Assembly (NCBI RefSeq): GCF_002410825.1
Contig: NZ_DHOS01000067.1
Location: 1 to 56,992, forward strand
Direction: 5' to 3'
Source of the DNA: Proteiniphilum sp. UBA5384
Lineage (GTDB): Bacteria > Bacteroidota > Bacteroidia > Bacteroidales > Dysgonomonadaceae
Length of the DNA: 56,992 bases
The stretch's first letter is position 1. Each line of letters opens with the position of its first letter. Below the pieces are notes generated by a model. It was not told the origin of the DNA. It was given only the letters and a program-made list of their open reading frames with translations, and ran no database searches. Below, piece after piece: positions 10,101 through 18,012 of this stretch. A program made the position numbers and the translations under genes.

Positions 10101-10310
10101 TTTATTAGAGGGGGCAGCCCTTATCTCAAAAGTTCCATCGATATCGGTAGTAACTCCCCGGGTTGAATTTTCAATCTGAACCGTGGCACCCGGCAAAGGT
10201 TCGCCTGTTGCCGATTCTATCACTTTCCCGCTTACCTGCTTCTCTTGTGCAGATAAATAGAAAGGGAAAAATAGCAAAACACACAGCAAAAAATTTAGCT
10301 TCTTTTTCAT
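7182..10310 (-). CDS. SusC/RagA-family TonB-dependent outer-membrane transporter
   Basis: This 1042-residue protein imports oligosaccharides across the outer membrane using TonB energy. A signal peptide covers residues 1-21 (ending LSAQ). Residues about 24-110 are a CarboxypepD_reg-like domain (VSGKVIESATGEPLPGATV). A TonB-box-like stretch DEVTIVAFGKQ precedes the plug domain (about 115-230), which has SSNLTTALAGRMSGL and the SusC-typical ILKDATATALYGSRGANGVI. The remaining residues form the beta-barrel and end with an aromatic residue (VGIQLSF). It has no STN domain, so it is probably not a sigma/anti-sigma signalling receptor; control by the AraC-type regulator encoded just upstream is more likely. 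It is the first gene of a susC-susD-lipoprotein-lipoprotein-enzyme series and has a leader of about 180 nt. Confidence 0.96.
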   Translation of the reverse strand: MKKKLNFLLCVLLFFPFYLSAQEKQVSGKVIESATGEPLPGATVQIENSTRGVTTDIDGTFEIRAAPSNKLVFSFLGLESQTIAVGSQTYIEVVMSQATSELDEVTIVAFGKQKKESVIGSITTVRPDDLKVPSSNLTTALAGRMSGLIAYQRSGEPGLDNAEFFIRGVTTFGYKKDPLILIDNNESSSTELARMQPDDIASFSILKDATATALYGSRGANGVILVSTKEGREGKAKINIRFEEAFSQPTKMVEMADPITYMKLHNEAIRTRDPLGKLMYSEHKIQNTIDGTNPYVYPATDWYDMLFKDYSNNHRLNLNVSGGGEIARYYLAGSIINDNGVLNVDKKNNFNNNVKLNRYMLRSNVNINITPTTEAIVRLSGAFDDYKGPPEGGQRIFQMVMHTNPVLFPPYYTPDAANEYTEHVLFGNYDNMQYYNPYAEMVKGYKEYSESQMSAQIELKQDLTLITEGLSFRAMFNTNRYAYFDVVRQYTPFYYTVGSYNKEKNTYTLSPLNEEQGTDYLSYNEGPKNVHAVTYFESALTWNREFDKIHDVGALLVYTIRNELVGNAGDLQKSLPYRNMNLAGRFTYSYDSRYLFEGNFGYNGSERFSKAERFGFFPSAGIGWNVSNETFYGDGLRKIVSSLKLKSTYGLSGNDAIGDANDRFFYLSNVNMNSDSHRSSFGTFGNSGGLTKSGISVSRYANDLITWETSRKFNVSAEIGLFEKIDIQAEYFKEDRDNILMNRAFIPSTMGLQAPSRSNVGEAAAHGIDISINLNHSFNKNAWISGIANFTYATSEFKVYEEPDYPNAPWRSRIGYPLTQTWGYIAERLFVDEEEVRNSPAQFGNYKAGDIKYKDLNGDGKITELDMAPIGYPTTPEITYGFGLSSGYKKFDFSFFFQGNARTSFWLATYNDFNNGVVDVTPFIGGQQGLLKAIADSHWSETNRDMYAMWPRLSPTPIENNNKTSTWLMRDGTFLRLKSVELGYTLPNHIASKAHMSNLRIYISGTNLLTFSKFKLWDPEMGGNGLGYPVQRVANVGIQLSF

Positions 10311-10450
10311 CTTAAACTTCCATTTGTATTAATAATTGAATTTCACCTAAAATATTACAGAAGAGTTGGTATTGAAGAACGAATTTATTTATATGTAAAC
10401 ATCTTTATATTAGAATATTAATGTGCAATAACGGGAAACAGAACCCTACC

Positions 10451-10482
10451 TCTAATATTTATTTATTTGGGGAAATATTAGA
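10451..10482. repeat. Perfect 10-bp inverted repeat in the susC leader
   Basis: TCTAATATTT at 10451-10460 is matched by AAATATTAGA at 10473-10482, separated by 12 bp. It lies between the proposed -7 box and the susC start, so it would form a stem-loop in the mRNA leader. No T-run follows, which argues against a simple terminator. Confidence 0.6.
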
Positions 10483-10497
10483 AATTTAAACACATAG

Positions 10498-10505
10498 CAA
10501 AGATA
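10498..10505 (-). promoter_or_regulatory. Candidate -7 box for susC
   Basis: TATCTTTG on the minus strand fits the Bacteroidetes -7 consensus TAnnTTTG. No good -33 TTTG lies 19-21 bp upstream, as expected for an activator-dependent promoter. The rest of the 10311-10629 gap holds no gene that I can see. Confidence 0.5.
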
Positions 10506-10629
10506 GATAGGCCTAATTGCGCATAGATGCAAAAAATGATTTAAAAACAGCGTGATGTGCTGCTTTTGTGTTAAATTACATAATATAAAGATTGATTGTC
10601 ACCTACCCAAATAAACTTCTAATAATCAG

Positions 10630-11511
10630 CTATTTTCTGTAGTTAGAGGGTGACTGGCCTGTTCTTTTTTCGAAGAAGGATAGAAAGTAATCATAAGTGC
10701 CAAAGCCTAGTTCATCGGCAATCTTTTTGAGCGGTTTAGAAGTCTCTGTCAGTAATTTTTTTGCTCTCCTCAATTTTAATTCATGAAAAAACTGTAATGG
10801 AGCATAACCTGTGTATTCTTTAAATACCTTTCTGAATGCTGAATAGCTGATACCTAAACTCACCGCAATCTCTCTCATATTGATATTTTCATTGAGATGT
10901 TCAATCATGATGATTTTGGCTAGTTCAATCTTTTGGATTGATTCTTTTGACCGGAAGTTCTTATTTTGACTCAATGATAAAACAGTCCCCAATATATTAA
11001 GGGCAATACCGGCCAAATATTGCTGGCTGGCTCTTTTATCCTCTTTTGCTGCTTTTATGGCAGTAGTATATAAATTTACCAAATCTCCATTTACCCCTAC
11101 GTTGAGGATCTGATTCGCAGGGGAAATAAAATCATGGGTAACAATGTTGTCTATAATCTTTCCGGTAAACCCAATATAATATTCGTCCCAGCCATATTCT
11201 TCCGAGGGATTGTAAGTGTGCCACTGCCCCGGAAACAGAAGAATAACCTGGCCTTTGGTGATATCTGTTTTTCCGGTTGTGTCGGAGGAAAATGAACCTT
11301 TGCCTTTACTGATATATACGATGTGGTATGATGATAAAATACGACCTCTATCAGGTCTGAAAAAATGGCTTTTAGGATGTTTGGTGGGAGGATAGGGTGT
11401 ATGGGGAAGGATTGTTTGGAACCCAACTGAATCGACCGTTAGTCCAAACTTCTTATCCTTTTCATTGACTAATAGATATTTAAAATCTATGCCTGAATCA
11501 TTATATCCCAT
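10630..11511 (-). CDS. AraC-family transcriptional regulator
   Basis: This 293-residue protein combines a sugar-sensing cupin domain with a DNA-binding domain. Residues about 55-135 form the AraC-type cupin (YHIVYISKGKGSF, GQVILLFPGQWHTY, WDEYYIGFTG). Residues about 190-292 form two helix-turn-helix motifs: INMREIAVSLGISYSAFRKVF, then KPLKKIADELGFGTYDYFLSFF, ending in the family signature GQSPSNYRK. It is encoded between the divergent GH106-like gene and susC and probably controls both. This is the simple AraC regulator type rather than a hybrid two-component system or ECF/FecR pair. The ligand is unknown; rhamnose or a rhamnose-containing sugar would fit the neighbouring enzyme. Confidence 0.92.
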   Translation of the reverse strand: MGYNDSGIDFKYLLVNEKDKKFGLTVDSVGFQTILPHTPYPPTKHPKSHFFRPDRGRILSSYHIVYISKGKGSFSSDTTGKTDITKGQVILLFPGQWHTYNPSEEYGWDEYYIGFTGKIIDNIVTHDFISPANQILNVGVNGDLVNLYTTAIKAAKEDKRASQQYLAGIALNILGTVLSLSQNKNFRSKESIQKIELAKIIMIEHLNENINMREIAVSLGISYSAFRKVFKEYTGYAPLQFFHELKLRRAKKLLTETSKPLKKIADELGFGTYDYFLSFFEKRTGQSPSNYRK

Positions 11512-11531
11512 AATTTTTCAATTGAAAATTA

Positions 11532-11539
11532 CAAAGTTA
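11532..11539 (-). promoter_or_regulatory. Candidate -7 box for the AraC-type regulator
   Basis: TAACTTTG on the minus strand matches TAnnTTTG and lies 20 bp upstream of the start codon. No -33 element is obvious. Confidence 0.4.
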
Positions 11540-11632
11540 TAACTTATTTAAATAGATTATTCATTAATTATTCGAATTATTTTAGAGCAGATCGTAAGGA
11601 AAAAAGAACAAAAAACAGAGTTCTTCTTGCTC

Positions 11633-11657
11633 AAAAAGGCGTAAATTGCGTCTTTTT
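11633..11657. repeat. Inverted repeat upstream of the GH106-like gene
   Basis: AAAAAGGCG and CGTCTTTTT form a 9-bp inverted repeat with one G/T-type mismatch around a 7-base centre, 40 bp before the start codon. It could be an operator for the AraC-type regulator or a leader hairpin. A terminator is less likely because it lies directly upstream of the gene. Confidence 0.45.
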
Positions 11658-11697
11658 ACATTATATGATTACACGCTAAACATAATTTAAAAGCAAC

Positions 11698-14535
11698 ATG
11701 GATAAAAATAAGTATTCCTTTTCCAGACGTTCATTTATAAAATCCGGATTAGCCCTAACCGCGCTTCCTCTTGTAAATCCATCCTCTTTATTTGCTTATG
11801 AAAACTCGACAGAGGTGAAAGATAATTTGTATGATCTATTTCAAGATCCCCCTGTAACAGCCAAACCCTTTGTGCGATGGTGGTGGAATGGTAATAAACT
11901 TACGGCAAAAGAAATATTGAGAGAGTTGGATATAATGAAAGAAGCCGGTATAGGAGGTGTGGAAATAAACCCAATAGCTTTTCCGGGGGGTGATGATTTG
12001 GGTATTCCTTCCTTACGCTGGCTCAGCCCGGAGTGGATAGAAATGGTAAAAGCGGCATTAAAAGGAGCTGAAGAACGTGGTATTGTGTGTGATATTATTG
12101 TAGGTTCAGGTTGGCCTTTCGGAGGGGAATTCTTACAAACGGAAGAACGAAGCCAGTTGATGACCATTGTCAGTTACCATGTGAAAGGTGCCGGAGTGCA
12201 AAAGTTACTTGCGAAGGATATATTTAAAGAAGCTACCCCTGTTATTCATTCGCCCTATGATAAACCCTCTTACGAGATTTATTCGGCTTATCTGGCTCCT
12301 ACAAAATTAGACCGTTTTGTTGCTCCCTCGGAGATCCCCATTGATCAGAATGCAGATTCACTTAATTTTGAAATTCCTGAAGGGGAACACATATTGTATA
12401 TTCTGGTAAAGATATCCGGCTTTCAGGCTGTCATAAACGGTTCACCGGGAGCAGCCGGACCGGTGTTGAATCATTTTGACCGGGAAGCAGTTGAGACTTT
12501 CCTGAACCGCATGTCTGACAATCTGTTTCCTGCCCTGAAAGGATTAAAAGGATTCAGGGCCCTGTTTTGCGACAGTATGGAATTGGAAGGAGCAAACTGG
12601 TGCAAAGATTTTAAAGAACAGTATATCACGCGTAGAGGGTACGACGTCACACCTTATCTCCCTTTTATTTTATATAAAGTAGGCCATATGGGGCATGCAG
12701 TGGAGGGTGGTGCAGTAACTGAATTGACCGGAGAAGCAAAAGAAGAGGTAGCCAGAGTTAAATATGATTTCTATGTGACTTGTATGGAAATTATTCGTGA
12801 TAACTTTGTGAAGCCCTATACAGCGTGGTGCAATAAGCATGGCTTCCAATCGAGGATGCAACCTTATGGCCGCGAATTTCATCCGTTAGAAGGATCGTTG
12901 TATGTCGACATTCCTGAATGTGAGACATGGCTTTTTCAGGCAGGCACAGACGAAGAGAGAAAGTTTATCGGCCGGACAGCCTATACCAATGTGAACAAAT
13001 TTGTAGCGTCGGCAACACGTTTGTCAGGAAAGAAGATTATTAGTTGTGAAGAAGTCACCAATACGGATGATGTTTTTAATGTACCCTTGCAGACTGTTAA
13101 ATTAGGGGGTGATCAGAGTAATTTATCAGGAGTAACGCATTCTATTCTACATGGTTTTAATTATAGTCCGGTAGAGGCCCCCTTCCCCGGCTGGGTACGT
13201 TATGGCACGTTTTTCAACGAACGTAATACGTGGTGGCCTTACTTCAAGCTATGGTCGGCATATAAAACACGACTTTCTATCTTATTGCAGGAAACAGAGC
13301 CTTACGCTGACATTGCCGTTATGCACCCCTTGGCTGATATGTGGACTATTTATGGTCCACAACGTGATCCATTTCCGTCTCTTCATTATCCCAAGTACCA
13401 ATATAGGGTATGGGAAGCAATCCACCAAAATGGATGTAGTTGCGATTACACCTGCGAGAGCGTAATACAACAAAGTGTGACGAAAAACGGATTCCTTCAA
13501 TACAACAGCAGAAAATATCATACCCTTATCCTTTTAGAAGTGGAGTCGATGCAGCCTGAAACGGCAAAAGCGTTGGAACGTTTTGTAGAAGGTGGCGGTA
13601 AATTAATTTTCGTGGCCAAAGAACCTTATAAATCGACCGGATTAAAAGATTACCAACAGAGAGATAAGGAAGTCAGCGATATCATATCTTCGATGAAGCA
13701 TAACTATCCTTCGCAAATTTACCATATTCCTGCTCCTGAAGATGATATGCATGCATGGTTCAGGATGATGCAACAACAGTGCGGCATTGTTCCCTATGTG
13801 AAGATCGAGAATCCCAATCCATTTATAAGTCAGATCCGTCATATGGTAGATGGAAAAGAGATTTTCTTTTTTGCCAACTGTCACATATCAAAAAGCTTCC
13901 CTCTCACATTGGCTTTCCCATACAAAGGAAAGACTGTGTGGTTATGGGACCCTGAAACAGGTGAACGATTTATCTGTCCGGGGGTCTCGAAGAATAATAC
14001 GACAACGGTATCCTTTGAAATAGAGCCTGCAGGCTCTAAACTACTTGTATTTGAGAAATACGATAAAGGTAAAAAGTTACCGGAATATCCGAAGGAGAGA
14101 AGAGATTACAAAGAATTAAAAAACTGGAATGTACGGATGGAGCATATTAACGGAAGTATAGAGGAACGGAATATTGTAGAGATGATAGATTGGTCGAAAC
14201 AGGAAGATACCCATTCTTTTGCCGGAGATATATTCTACGAAAAAAAGATGGAAGGCAGCATCTCACCGTATAATTACATCGATTTAGGCCTTGTTGTCGG
14301 TATTTCGGAGGTAAGTATAGGAGGTGAAAAAATCGGGACTAAATGGTACGGGAGACATCTGTATCGCATACCTGAACATCTGGCCGGAAAAAAGGACCTT
14401 ACTCTTCAGGTAAAGATTATCACTACGGTAGGTAATTATTTAAAATCGTCAGAAGATAATAAGGTCGGTCAGAACTGGACCAGGCGTCAGCAATGGCATC
14501 GCATGGGAATGCTGGGACCCGTGAGGTTAATATAG
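11698..14535 (+). CDS. GH106-like glycoside hydrolase (probable alpha-L-rhamnosidase), Tat-exported
   Basis: This 945-residue enzyme probably removes alpha-L-rhamnose from plant-type glycans. Residues 9-16 (SRRSFIKS) followed by a hydrophobic stretch form a twin-arginine signal, so it is exported folded to the periplasm. The opening of the mature part (PPVTAKPFVRWWWNGNKLT, then a TIM-barrel segment with IMKEAGIGGVEINP) is typical of the GH106 type, as are DSMELEGANW near residue 300 and the CEEVTNTDDVF segment near residue 445. A C-terminal galactose-binding-like beta-sandwich (about 800-945) ends the protein. Characterised GH106 enzymes are about 1,100 residues, so this one is somewhat short. 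I did not assign catalytic residues. It is divergent from the AraC-type regulator and the rest of the locus. Activity on a sugar other than rhamnose is possible. Confidence 0.8.
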   Translation: MDKNKYSFSRRSFIKSGLALTALPLVNPSSLFAYENSTEVKDNLYDLFQDPPVTAKPFVRWWWNGNKLTAKEILRELDIMKEAGIGGVEINPIAFPGGDDLGIPSLRWLSPEWIEMVKAALKGAEERGIVCDIIVGSGWPFGGEFLQTEERSQLMTIVSYHVKGAGVQKLLAKDIFKEATPVIHSPYDKPSYEIYSAYLAPTKLDRFVAPSEIPIDQNADSLNFEIPEGEHILYILVKISGFQAVINGSPGAAGPVLNHFDREAVETFLNRMSDNLFPALKGLKGFRALFCDSMELEGANWCKDFKEQYITRRGYDVTPYLPFILYKVGHMGHAVEGGAVTELTGEAKEEVARVKYDFYVTCMEIIRDNFVKPYTAWCNKHGFQSRMQPYGREFHPLEGSLYVDIPECETWLFQAGTDEERKFIGRTAYTNVNKFVASATRLSGKKIISCEEVTNTDDVFNVPLQTVKLGGDQSNLSGVTHSILHGFNYSPVEAPFPGWVRYGTFFNERNTWWPYFKLWSAYKTRLSILLQETEPYADIAVMHPLADMWTIYGPQRDPFPSLHYPKYQYRVWEAIHQNGCSCDYTCESVIQQSVTKNGFLQYNSRKYHTLILLEVESMQPETAKALERFVEGGGKLIFVAKEPYKSTGLKDYQQRDKEVSDIISSMKHNYPSQIYHIPAPEDDMHAWFRMMQQQCGIVPYVKIENPNPFISQIRHMVDGKEIFFFANCHISKSFPLTLAFPYKGKTVWLWDPETGERFICPGVSKNNTTTVSFEIEPAGSKLLVFEKYDKGKKLPEYPKERRDYKELKNWNVRMEHINGSIEERNIVEMIDWSKQEDTHSFAGDIFYEKKMEGSISPYNYIDLGLVVGISEVSIGGEKIGTKWYGRHLYRIPEHLAGKKDLTLQVKIITTVGNYLKSSEDNKVGQNWTRRQQWHRMGMLGPVRLI

Positions 14536-14580
14536 AATATTGCAGTGGAATCACGAGGGAAGCCCATGTGTAGCGTGATG

Positions 14581-14613
14581 ATAAAAAGAAAGCTGCCTCG
14601 TTTTGAGACAGCT
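14581..14613 (-). terminator. Rho-independent terminator of the DUF5856 gene
   Basis: Read on the minus strand, AGCTGTCTC pairs with GAGGCAGCT (14591-14613, one U-G wobble) and is followed by TTTCTTTTTAT. It lies between the convergent GH106-like and DUF5856 genes and could also stop the plus-strand transcript, less efficiently. Confidence 0.75.
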
Positions 14614-14642
14614 CCCTCCACTTTTCATCTTTACGGTTTTGG

Positions 14643-15053
14643 TTATTGTAATCTAATAAGCCTGTAAAGGAGCTGCTGAATAGCTTCTTGAATATCATCT
14701 ATAATCGATTCAGAAAAGTCTTCACTGAATAATTCACGTTTTGACTCCACATAATCATAGAATCCCGAGGCATGTTTTACTATATCACCCGGAATGGAGG
14801 TCTGCGGGATTACGACGTTCAAATCACCTTTCAACGCATAAGTGGTTTCGGTAAGCCGGTCAAGGCAGTCAGGTAAAACCGCCAACGCTTGATCCAATGC
14901 GATATGCTGAGCGTAACTTCCTTTTCCTGACACATGCCAATGATACAGTTTTAAACTGTTATTAAACGAATAGAGTTCTCCTATAAACGCTCCGAGTTCT
15001 TTATTTCCTGTGTTGGTCTTTGTCTTGGGTTCTTTTACTGTTGTTGTATTCAT
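14643..15053 (-). CDS. DUF5856-type small protein, Dps/ferritin-like
   Basis: This is a 136-residue cytoplasmic helical protein. A charged tail (residues 1-18) precedes four predicted helices. Residues 37-69 contain H38, H50, D54, D65 and E69. Their spacing (12, 4, 11, 4) is exactly that of the ferroxidase ligands of E. coli Dps (H51, H63, D67, D78, E82), and the surrounding text (YHWHVSGKGSY) resembles the Dps HWN-x-G motif. Dps proteins use these residues at a subunit interface to oxidise Fe(II) with peroxide and protect DNA. The protein is shorter than Dps (about 160-170 residues), mainly in the C-terminal half. I infer iron binding or oxidation; this is not shown. It is a single gene with its own terminator. 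Confidence 0.8.
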   Translation of the reverse strand: MNTTTVKEPKTKTNTGNKELGAFIGELYSFNNSLKLYHWHVSGKGSYAQHIALDQALAVLPDCLDRLTETTYALKGDLNVVIPQTSIPGDIVKHASGFYDYVESKRELFSEDFSESIIDDIQEAIQQLLYRLIRLQ

Positions 15054-15244
15054 AACTATTATTTTTTAGTTTGTTAATATATATCTAACAATCGACAAGA
15101 AAAAAAGTGCTCTTATTTTCATTGAAGATATTGATATTTCATTATTTTCATCTATACATTTGAATCCTTCTTTTGTTTTTAGTTATTTTTTATTCTTCTT
15201 AACGTCCCAAATCGTTTCTGTAACAGCATTATAATTTAATTTTA

Positions 15245-15263
15245 TATCTTTGGGTTATATTTG
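15245..15263 (+). promoter_or_regulatory. Two candidate -7 boxes upstream of cutC
   Basis: TATCTTTG (15245-15252) and TATATTTG (15256-15263) both match TAnnTTTG and lie 36-54 bp before the start codon. Neither has a clear -33 TTTG, so I cannot choose between them. Confidence 0.45.
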
Positions 15264-15298
15264 AGAACCAGGAATAGTATTACATTATATTTTTAAGG

Positions 15299-16045
15299 AT
15301 GGGTTATAAATTAGAAATTTGTGCTAATTCTGTCGCCAGTTGTATAGAGGCACAAAAGGGAGGTGCTTACAGGGTAGAATTATGTGCAGCCATTCCCGAA
15401 GGGGGCACTACCCCCTCATACGGCAATATTGTCATGGCGAGGAAATTAGCGAATATCAAGTTGAATGTGATTATCCGCCCCCGGGGGGGTGATTTTCTCT
15501 ATTCCCCCCTCGAGCATAAGATTATGCTAAAAGATATTGAAATGTCCCGTCAACTGGGTGCAGATGGTATTGTAATAGGTTGTCTCACGGCAGATGGCGA
15601 AATAGATATGGTCCGAAACCGGGAGTTAGTCAATGCCGCAGGAGGTATGAGTGTCACCTTCCACCGCGCATTCGATATGTGTCGTGATCCATTCGATAGT
15701 ATGGAAAAGATTATCTCTTTAGGGTGCCATAGGATACTCACTTCTGGACAACAGCCTGATGCAGAGCAAGGGATTCCACTCCTGAAAGAATTGGTACAAC
15801 GTTCTGGAGACCGCATTATCATCATGCCCGGAAGTGGTATCAATATGCACAATATAACCACCATTGCAAAAGAGACCGGTGCCCGGGAATTCCATCTTTC
15901 TGCAAGAAAACCCATTGAAAGCGGGATGATCTACCGCAATTCTCATATAAAAATGGGAGGTACAGCGGTAGTAATCAAGGAATACGAGCAGCAGATTACC
16001 TGCTCAGAAGTGGTAAAAAACACGATTCAAGCACTGAATAGGTAA
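15299..16045 (+). CDS. cutC: CutC family protein
   Basis: This is a 248-residue TIM-barrel protein of the CutC family, of full length. The family signatures are clear: LEICANSVASCIEAQKGGAY at the N-terminus, ELCAAIPEGGTTPSYG at residues 27-42, VIIRPRGGDFLYS near residue 58, TFHRAFDMCRDP near residue 120 and GCHRILTSGQQP near residue 140. CutC was linked to copper tolerance in E. coli, but that role has been questioned and the true reaction is not settled. It is a single gene, convergent with nfo. The context gives no hint of copper; the metal efflux operon in this window is 25 kb away. Confidence 0.93.
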   Translation: MGYKLEICANSVASCIEAQKGGAYRVELCAAIPEGGTTPSYGNIVMARKLANIKLNVIIRPRGGDFLYSPLEHKIMLKDIEMSRQLGADGIVIGCLTADGEIDMVRNRELVNAAGGMSVTFHRAFDMCRDPFDSMEKIISLGCHRILTSGQQPDAEQGIPLLKELVQRSGDRIIIMPGSGINMHNITTIAKETGAREFHLSARKPIESGMIYRNSHIKMGGTAVVIKEYEQQITCSEVVKNTIQALNR

Positions 16046-16095
16046 GGAGCCGGCAAACTGCCCGGTTCTTCCCGTCCTGAAATGATGAGGAACAC

Positions 16096-16938
16096 TTATT
16101 TCTGCAGCGAATAAAGTAATTTAATTTCCTCGGGCCAGAGCGACTCGACGGGCGTCTCAAGGATGAGGGGCATGTCGTCAAGCCGGGAATCATTCACAAT
16201 AAAAGAAAAAAGATCCATAGTCATCAATCCTTTTCCAAGACTGTCATGGCGATCCACCCGCGATCCCAGTTCCTTTTTCGAGTCGTTGATATGTATTCCT
16301 TTCAAATAACGGAATCCCACTATCCGATCAAACTGACTCATTGTTCCATCATACCCCTCTTCCGTCCTGATCTCATAACCGGCAGCAAGCGTATGTGCCG
16401 TGTCGAGGCATACCCCTACCCTGCTTTTGTCTTCCACTTTGTCAATAATATGGGCTATTTGTTCGAAAGTATACCCGAGATTAGTTCCCTGGCCGGCGGT
16501 ATTCTCTATGACGGCCGTCACGCCACGGGTCTTTTCGAGTGCGATATCTATTGATTCGGCAATCCTGTCGAGACAAGCATCAATCGGTATCTTGTGCAAG
16601 TGGCTTCCCGGATGAAAGTTCAACCGGTTAATACCCAACTGCTCGCATCGTTTCATTTCATCATTGAAAGCATTCCTCGATTTATTCAGCCCGTCCTCTT
16701 CCGGATGTCCCAGATTAATCAGGTAACTGGCATGTGGCAGGATGTGATCGGGAGAATAACCCAATTCCCCGCAACGCGACTTGAAGAGATCGATATTTTG
16801 CTGTGTATAAGGAGAGGCAAACCACTGGCGTTGATTTTTAGTAAAGAATGCAAATGCCTTTGCCCCGATGGCATATGCATTAAGCGGTGCGTTTTCTACT
16901 CCACCCCCTGCGCTGATATGAGCTCCGATAAATTTCAT
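16096..16938 (-). CDS. nfo: Endonuclease IV (AP endonuclease)
   Basis: This 280-residue zinc enzyme cuts DNA at abasic sites in base excision repair. The start is placed at the ATG giving MKFIGAHISAGGG, the conserved N-terminus of the family (E. coli Nfo is 285 residues); an upstream in-frame ATG would add 32 residues that do not belong to it. Visible metal-site and signature segments are FHPGSHLHKIP, VIENTAGQGTNLGYTFEQIA, GVCLDTAHTLAAGY and KGIHINDSKKELGSRVDRHDSLGKG. Together they supply the usual His, Glu and Asp ligands of the three-zinc site. It is a single gene, tail-to-tail with cutC and head-to-tail with the ECF sigma gene upstream. Confidence 0.97.
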   Translation of the reverse strand: MKFIGAHISAGGGVENAPLNAYAIGAKAFAFFTKNQRQWFASPYTQQNIDLFKSRCGELGYSPDHILPHASYLINLGHPEEDGLNKSRNAFNDEMKRCEQLGINRLNFHPGSHLHKIPIDACLDRIAESIDIALEKTRGVTAVIENTAGQGTNLGYTFEQIAHIIDKVEDKSRVGVCLDTAHTLAAGYEIRTEEGYDGTMSQFDRIVGFRYLKGIHINDSKKELGSRVDRHDSLGKGLMTMDLFSFIVNDSRLDDMPLILETPVESLWPEEIKLLYSLQK

Positions 16939-17011
16939 ATTGTTTATTTTATTTTGATCGTATATTGGTGATTGAATGTATAATGTGTCGAAAACAGTGA
17001 TCGGCATCCGA

Positions 17012-17042
17012 CAAAGATACAACGTTAAGGCCAATTACGAAA
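17012..17042 (-). promoter_or_regulatory. Promoter of nfo
   Basis: On the minus strand TATCTTTG (17012-17019) matches the -7 consensus, and TTTC (17039-17042), close to the -33 TTTG, lies 19 bp upstream. The element overlaps the last bases before the neighbouring sigma gene ends. Confidence 0.55.
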
Positions 17043-17058
17043 GAAGTACGCAAATGCT

Positions 17059-17682
17059 TCAGAAAAAAAGAGTCCGCATAGAAAATATTTTTTCGCCTTT
17101 TATCGCCGAGTTGAAATCCTCGATCATTTCAGGATAATTGTTTTTCAGATGTGATCTCACAACCGACAACGACTCCGAATACTTATTGTATACTGTTTTC
17201 TTACTTACTGCCAATACTTTTGCAGTTTCTTCAACCGACCAATCATTGATCCGTAACCAGAAGGTCTTCCGCACCACATAAGGCTGTTTATCCAATGCTT
17301 CACGGATTACCACTAACAATTCCCGTTCATCCAGACCGGCAGTAATATTGTTATAATCCAATTCCATAGTTTCTTCCAATTGATCTATGGAAATCATATT
17401 TTTTAATGTTTCCCGATATACATTCATCACCCTGAAACGAAGGTTCTGTAACATATAGGACTGTACAGACCCCTCTTGATTACATCTCAGAAAAGAAGGA
17501 TCTACCCACACTTTCATCCAAAATTCCTGAATAAGATCATCAGTACGTTCCTGATCTTTCAATGCTTCATAAACAAACTTATAGATTAGTTTAATGTAAC
17601 GCTCATAGAACAAAGCAAAGGCCTTTCGATCCTTTTCAGAAATTAATTTAAGCAATGAATAATCCGTATCTCTCATCATCAT
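17059..17682 (-). CDS. ECF-type RNA polymerase sigma factor (RpoE-like, Bacteroidetes)
   Basis: This 207-residue sigma factor has region 2 at about residues 20-90 (FALFYERYIKLIYKFVYEAL, then DDLIQEFWMKVW) and region 4 at about 125-185 (ALDKQPYVVRKTFWLRINDWSVEETAKVLAVSKKTVYNKYSE, read in parts). It lies divergently from the FecR gene, separated by 330 bp. In most Bacteroidetes loci the sigma gene is directly upstream of fecR on the same strand, so the head-to-head layout is less common. By analogy with FecI/FecR it would be released by the FecR protein when the STN-containing SusC senses its ligand, and would then transcribe the 18013-27219 genes. No recognition site was identified. Confidence 0.92.
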   Translation of the reverse strand: MMMRDTDYSLLKLISEKDRKAFALFYERYIKLIYKFVYEALKDQERTDDLIQEFWMKVWVDPSFLRCNQEGSVQSYMLQNLRFRVMNVYRETLKNMISIDQLEETMELDYNNITAGLDERELLVVIREALDKQPYVVRKTFWLRINDWSVEETAKVLAVSKKTVYNKYSESLSVVRSHLKNNYPEMIEDFNSAIKGEKIFSMRTLFF

Positions 17683-18012
17683 TTACTTTCCATTCACATA
17701 TCTTATTCCATTGTACAAAGAAACATATTTCATCTATAAAAAAGAAGATGAACCCTATTAAGTTTTTACTAAGAAAAAATTACAAAAATGCCATTATTTT
17801 TCACTCATTGAAAATATTTTGACCTGAAATTACCACAATGATAAGGATTATGACATAAACACAATCATTAATTAATTTTTATTAACTAAAAATCCAGGGA
17901 AAAATAGTAATTAAATTATTTAATATATATAGAGAGAGGGAGTATCTGCCTAAATTTATAAGATCTGCATATATCAGTTTGCTACAGCCGGCGTTAAAAA
18001 GTAATAATTGGA
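17683..18012. other. Divergent intergenic region between ECF sigma and fecR
   Basis: This 330-bp AT-rich gap holds the promoters of both operons. I see no perfect TAnnTTTG box for fecR, which fits a promoter read by the ECF sigma factor itself. No gene or clear operator was found. Confidence 0.5.

Noticed and set aside
16046..16080. Hairpin between cutC and nfo as a terminator
   Set aside because: Only a 6-bp stem with a wobble and no T-run follows; too weak to claim.
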